From contig CADBKS010000159.1 in NCBI GenBank assembly GCA_902795255.1, positions 1-7,054 of the forward strand: a stretch of DNA of 7,054 nt, read 5' to 3'. The translations under genes and the position numbers were made by a program. Positions 5,985-7,054 of the stretch are shown here, in pieces. Every line of letters starts with the position of its first letter. The stretch's first letter is position 1. Origin of the DNA: an uncultured Chloroflexota bacterium. Its GTDB lineage: Bacteria; Chloroflexota; Anaerolineae; Anaerolineales; Anaerolineaceae. Under the pieces are notes generated by a model. The model was not told the origin of the DNA and did not search any database. It worked only from the letters and a program-made list of their open reading frames with translations.

Positions 5985-6218
5985 GTGTTCAGCTGAAGGA
6001 TCGGCGGAGTTGCCCTTATCCGGCCATGTGAGAATCATGGATCCGGGCGGCACCGGGATCCGGAAGCAGTCACAGGTCTGTAAAAAGGCCGAAGAACAGG
6101 TTAGCTGCTGATCGGGAGACCCGGCTGCGCTGCGGACTGTAAAAAGCCCGCGGCAACAACAGCCCTGAGAGGTCTCCGACCGGTGGCGCCCGGCTAAACC
6201 AAATCAAGGAGATCGATT
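5985..6218 (+). promoter_or_regulatory. Long, potentially structured 5' leader of unknown class
   Basis: About 230 nt lie between the predicted transcription start and ATG 6219, with no convincing ORF and no terminator. Stems visible by eye are a hairpin 6011-6052 (TGCC/GGCA, CCGG/CCGG and CCATG/CATGG, apical loop TGAGAAT), a stem 6057-6069/6105-6113 (GATC and AGCAG pairing, 4-nt bulge), and an arm 6115-6121/6171-6177 (GGAGACC/GGTCTCC). The last encloses GGCTG/CAGCC and GCTGCGG/CCGCGGC. CTCCG 6174-6178 can alternatively pair with CGGAG 6005-6009, flanked by CGG 6002-6004 with CCG 6180-6182. The ribosome-binding site AAGGAG (6206-6211) ends the leader. I do not recognise a known riboswitch. 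Structures were found by inspection, not by energy calculation. Confidence 0.55.
6065..6164 (+). repeat. Two related hairpins in the leader sharing CTGTAAAAAGsCCG
   Basis: CTGTAAAAAGGCCG (6078-6091) and CTGTAAAAAGCCCG (6137-6150) match at 13 of 14 positions, 59 nt apart. Each is followed by a purine-rich A(C)AACAG-like end (ACAG at 6096-6099 and 6159-6162). Each can sit in the apical part of a stem: AGCAG/CTGCT (6065-6069/6105-6109) for copy 1, and GGCTG/CAGCC (6123-6127/6160-6164) for copy 2. In both, TGTAAAAA falls in the loop, flanked by short G/C pairing. Confidence 0.55.
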
Positions 6219-6431
6219 ATGACGACTGTCAACATGAAGGTTGAAGGCATGCATTGCGGCGGCTGCTCCGGCAGACTGGTAAGAATGATGGAAGCTCTTC
6301 CGCAGGTTGAATCCTGCCAGGCGAATCACGAGGATAAGAGCGTTGTTCTGAACCTCAAGGAAGAAATGACTCACGACGAGATCAAAGAAGCGCTGGCGAA
6401 GGGGAACTTCGAAGTCATCAGCTTTGAATAA
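6219..6431 (+). CDS. copZ: Heavy-metal-associated (HMA) domain protein, CopZ-like copper chaperone
   Basis: This 70-residue protein is a single HMA domain with the usual beta-alpha-beta-beta-alpha-beta size. The metal site is GMHCGGC (10-16), with Cys13 and Cys16 the expected ligands of Cu(I), in a loop between strand 1 (TVNMKVEG) and helix 1 (SGRLVRMMEAL). The rest (QVESCQANHEDKSVVLNL, then EMTHDEIKEALAKGNFEVISF) fits the remaining strands and helix. There is no signal peptide or membrane segment, so it should be cytosolic and hand metal to a P-type ATPase or bind it directly. ATG 6219 follows AAGGAG by 7 nt. It stands alone between its own promoter and a strong hairpin, with no copA or csoR beside it in the window. 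The CsoR-type operator favours copper, but another thiophilic metal is possible. Confidence 0.9.
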   Translation: MTTVNMKVEGMHCGGCSGRLVRMMEALPQVESCQANHEDKSVVLNLKEEMTHDEIKEALAKGNFEVISFE

Positions 6432-6441
6432 TGTGAGCTCC

Positions 6442-6459
6442 GCGGCTGTTTTTAGCCGC
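6442..6459 (+). other. Small hairpin after the HMA gene
   Basis: GCGGCT (6442-6447) and AGCCGC (6454-6459) pair around the loop GTTTTT, 10 nt after the stop. It precedes the much stronger hairpin at 6463-6499 and may act with it. Confidence 0.45.
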
Positions 6460-6462
6460 TTG

Positions 6463-6499
6463 TAAGCAAAGGACGCAGCCCGGCTGCGTCCTTTGCTTA
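6463..6499 (+). terminator. Strong terminator hairpin of the HMA gene
   Basis: Arms 6463-6479 and 6483-6499 are perfectly complementary over 17 bp (TAAGCAAAGGACGCAGC... with its mirror) around a 3-nt CCG loop. They are followed by TTAATTTG. The T-run is short, but the stem is exceptionally long. It lies 31 nt after the stop codon, before an intergenic region, which fits termination of the small transcript. Confidence 0.75.
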
Positions 6500-6657
6500 T
6501 TAATTTGCGGCGGATCTCGCCGGTTTTATCTGTTTGCGGGTAAAATATCACGGATCATGTCTGTTTTATGATCGAATGCCGGTCATTTGTTTACTCTTTT
6601 GCCGCCCGGCAGCCGGCGGGACCCGGTTCCCAGTGCGGTGCGGAAAGGATCGAACCT

Positions 6658-7054
6658 ATGGAATATTCACCCGAACGGATCCGTAAAATTGTTGAAAACC
6701 AGCGCGCTTTTTTCCGGAGTGGCGAAACGCTCGATGTCTCATGGCGGCTCGCGCAGCTGAAAAAGCTCCGGAGTGCCCTGACGGCATTTGAGACGGAGAT
6801 CGAAGCGGCGCTTCATCAGGATCTGGGCAGGTCCGTGACGGAAGCTTACTTCTGCGATATCGGGACCGTGATCCTGGAGATCAATGAAATCATACACGGA
6901 CTGCGCCGCTGGGCGCGGCCGGAACTGCATTACAGCGGTCTGTGCTGTTTCCCCAGCATTTTTACCCGGGTCTATAAAATGCCTTACGGGGTATCACTGA
7001 TCATCCGCCCGTTCAATTTCCCGATCCTGCTTTCCTTCGGGGTCCTCGCGGCCG
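6658..7054 (+). CDS. Aldehyde dehydrogenase family protein, N-terminal part (3' end outside window)
   Basis: The frame is open from ATG 6658 to the window edge (132 residues). It begins RIRKIVENQRAFFRSGETLDVSWRLAQLKKLRSALTAFETEIEAALHQDLGRSVTEAYF, which fits the N-terminus of class 3 / fatty-aldehyde-type NAD(P)-dependent aldehyde dehydrogenases ('FFxSGxTxxxxxRxxxLkkLxxaixxxexxixxALxxDLgKsxxEa'). MPYGVSLIIRPFNFPILLSFGVLAA corresponds to 'xPyGVvLIIxPWNYPxxLxxxPLigAiaAGN' at the start of the nucleotide-binding domain. Here the usual PWNYP reads PFNFP. The catalytic Cys and Glu lie beyond the edge, so activity cannot be judged. AAAGGA (6644-6649) lies 8 nt before ATG. The 158 nt upstream hold no clear promoter, only a possible GC hairpin (CCGCC 6602-6606 with GGCGG 6615-6619). 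Confidence 0.9.
   Translation, partial: MEYSPERIRKIVENQRAFFRSGETLDVSWRLAQLKKLRSALTAFETEIEAALHQDLGRSVTEAYFCDIGTVILEINEIIHGLRRWARPELHYSGLCCFPSIFTRVYKMPYGVSLIIRPFNFPILLSFGVLAA

Noticed and set aside
6055..6076. GGATCCGGAAGCAG as part of a signal recognition particle RNA
   Set aside because: Only a short resemblance to the SRP tetraloop region. The conserved asymmetric loop sequence and overall hairpin are absent.
6037..6111. 24-codon ORF in the leader (MDPGGTGIRK...SC) as a possible leader peptide
   Set aside because: No ribosome-binding site precedes the ATG (or the in-frame GTG 6028), and its codons fall in segments better explained by RNA pairing.
6029..6123. Cobalamin riboswitch resemblance: TGAGAAT hairpin loop (like TGNNAAT) and TCGGGAGACCCGG (like a B12 box)
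   Set aside because: The AAGGGAA element, the CCCGCNACTGT segment in the right place, and a closing P1 helix are missing, and the downstream gene is not cobalamin-related. A covariance-model search would settle it.
6180..6195. CCGGTGGCGCCCGG as a T-box antiterminator-like sequence
   Set aside because: It does not match the conserved GGTGGNACCGCG core well, there is no following terminator, and the downstream gene is not an amino-acid gene.
6541..6572. TAAAAT (6541) or TATGAT (6567) as -10 boxes for the aldehyde dehydrogenase
   Set aside because: No acceptable -35 lies 16-18 nt upstream of either one.

Overview
The window looks like chromosomal DNA of a Gram-positive, Bacillota-type bacterium with moderate to high GC. 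The evidence is strong AGGAGG-type ribosome-binding sites, an oligopeptide permease of the streptococcal Ami subtype, and a CsoR-type operator. A lineage near Erysipelotrichia or Mollicutes relatives is possible, because enlarged Opp ATPases occur there. That placement is an inference from memory and is weak.

Positions 1-5818 hold the 3' part of an oligopeptide ABC importer operon, all on the + strand. The order is the end of a solute-binding protein gene (1-312), a permease with a large extracytoplasmic insert (449-2023), a second permease (2029-3018), and two ATPases (3078-4472 and 4490-5818). This is the amiA-C-D-E-F order. The binding protein would capture peptides outside the membrane, the two permeases would form the channel, and the two ATPases would power import. 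A long perfect hairpin without a U-tract separates the binding-protein gene from the permeases and may set unequal expression. Both ATPases depart from the family norm. The first carries about 110 extra residues between Walker A and the Q-loop. The second ends in a charged linker plus two predicted transmembrane helices. Candidate terminator hairpins follow at 5842-5910.

Positions 5953-6499 form a separate small metal-response unit. It has a consensus-like sigma-A promoter whose spacer holds a CsoR-type inverted repeat, an unusually long (about 230 nt) leader with many potential stems and two related hairpins, a 70-residue heavy-metal-associated (CopZ-like) protein with a CxxC site, and a very strong terminator-like hairpin. 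The leader is the part of the window most likely to be undescribed.

Positions 6500-6657 are a short intergenic stretch with no clear promoter. From 6658 to the window end runs the N-terminal 132 residues of an aldehyde dehydrogenase, cut by the window edge. No tRNA, rRNA, CRISPR array, insertion sequence or phage gene was seen. The minus strand shows no convincing gene: its long open frames are antiparallel to the strongly supported + strand genes.
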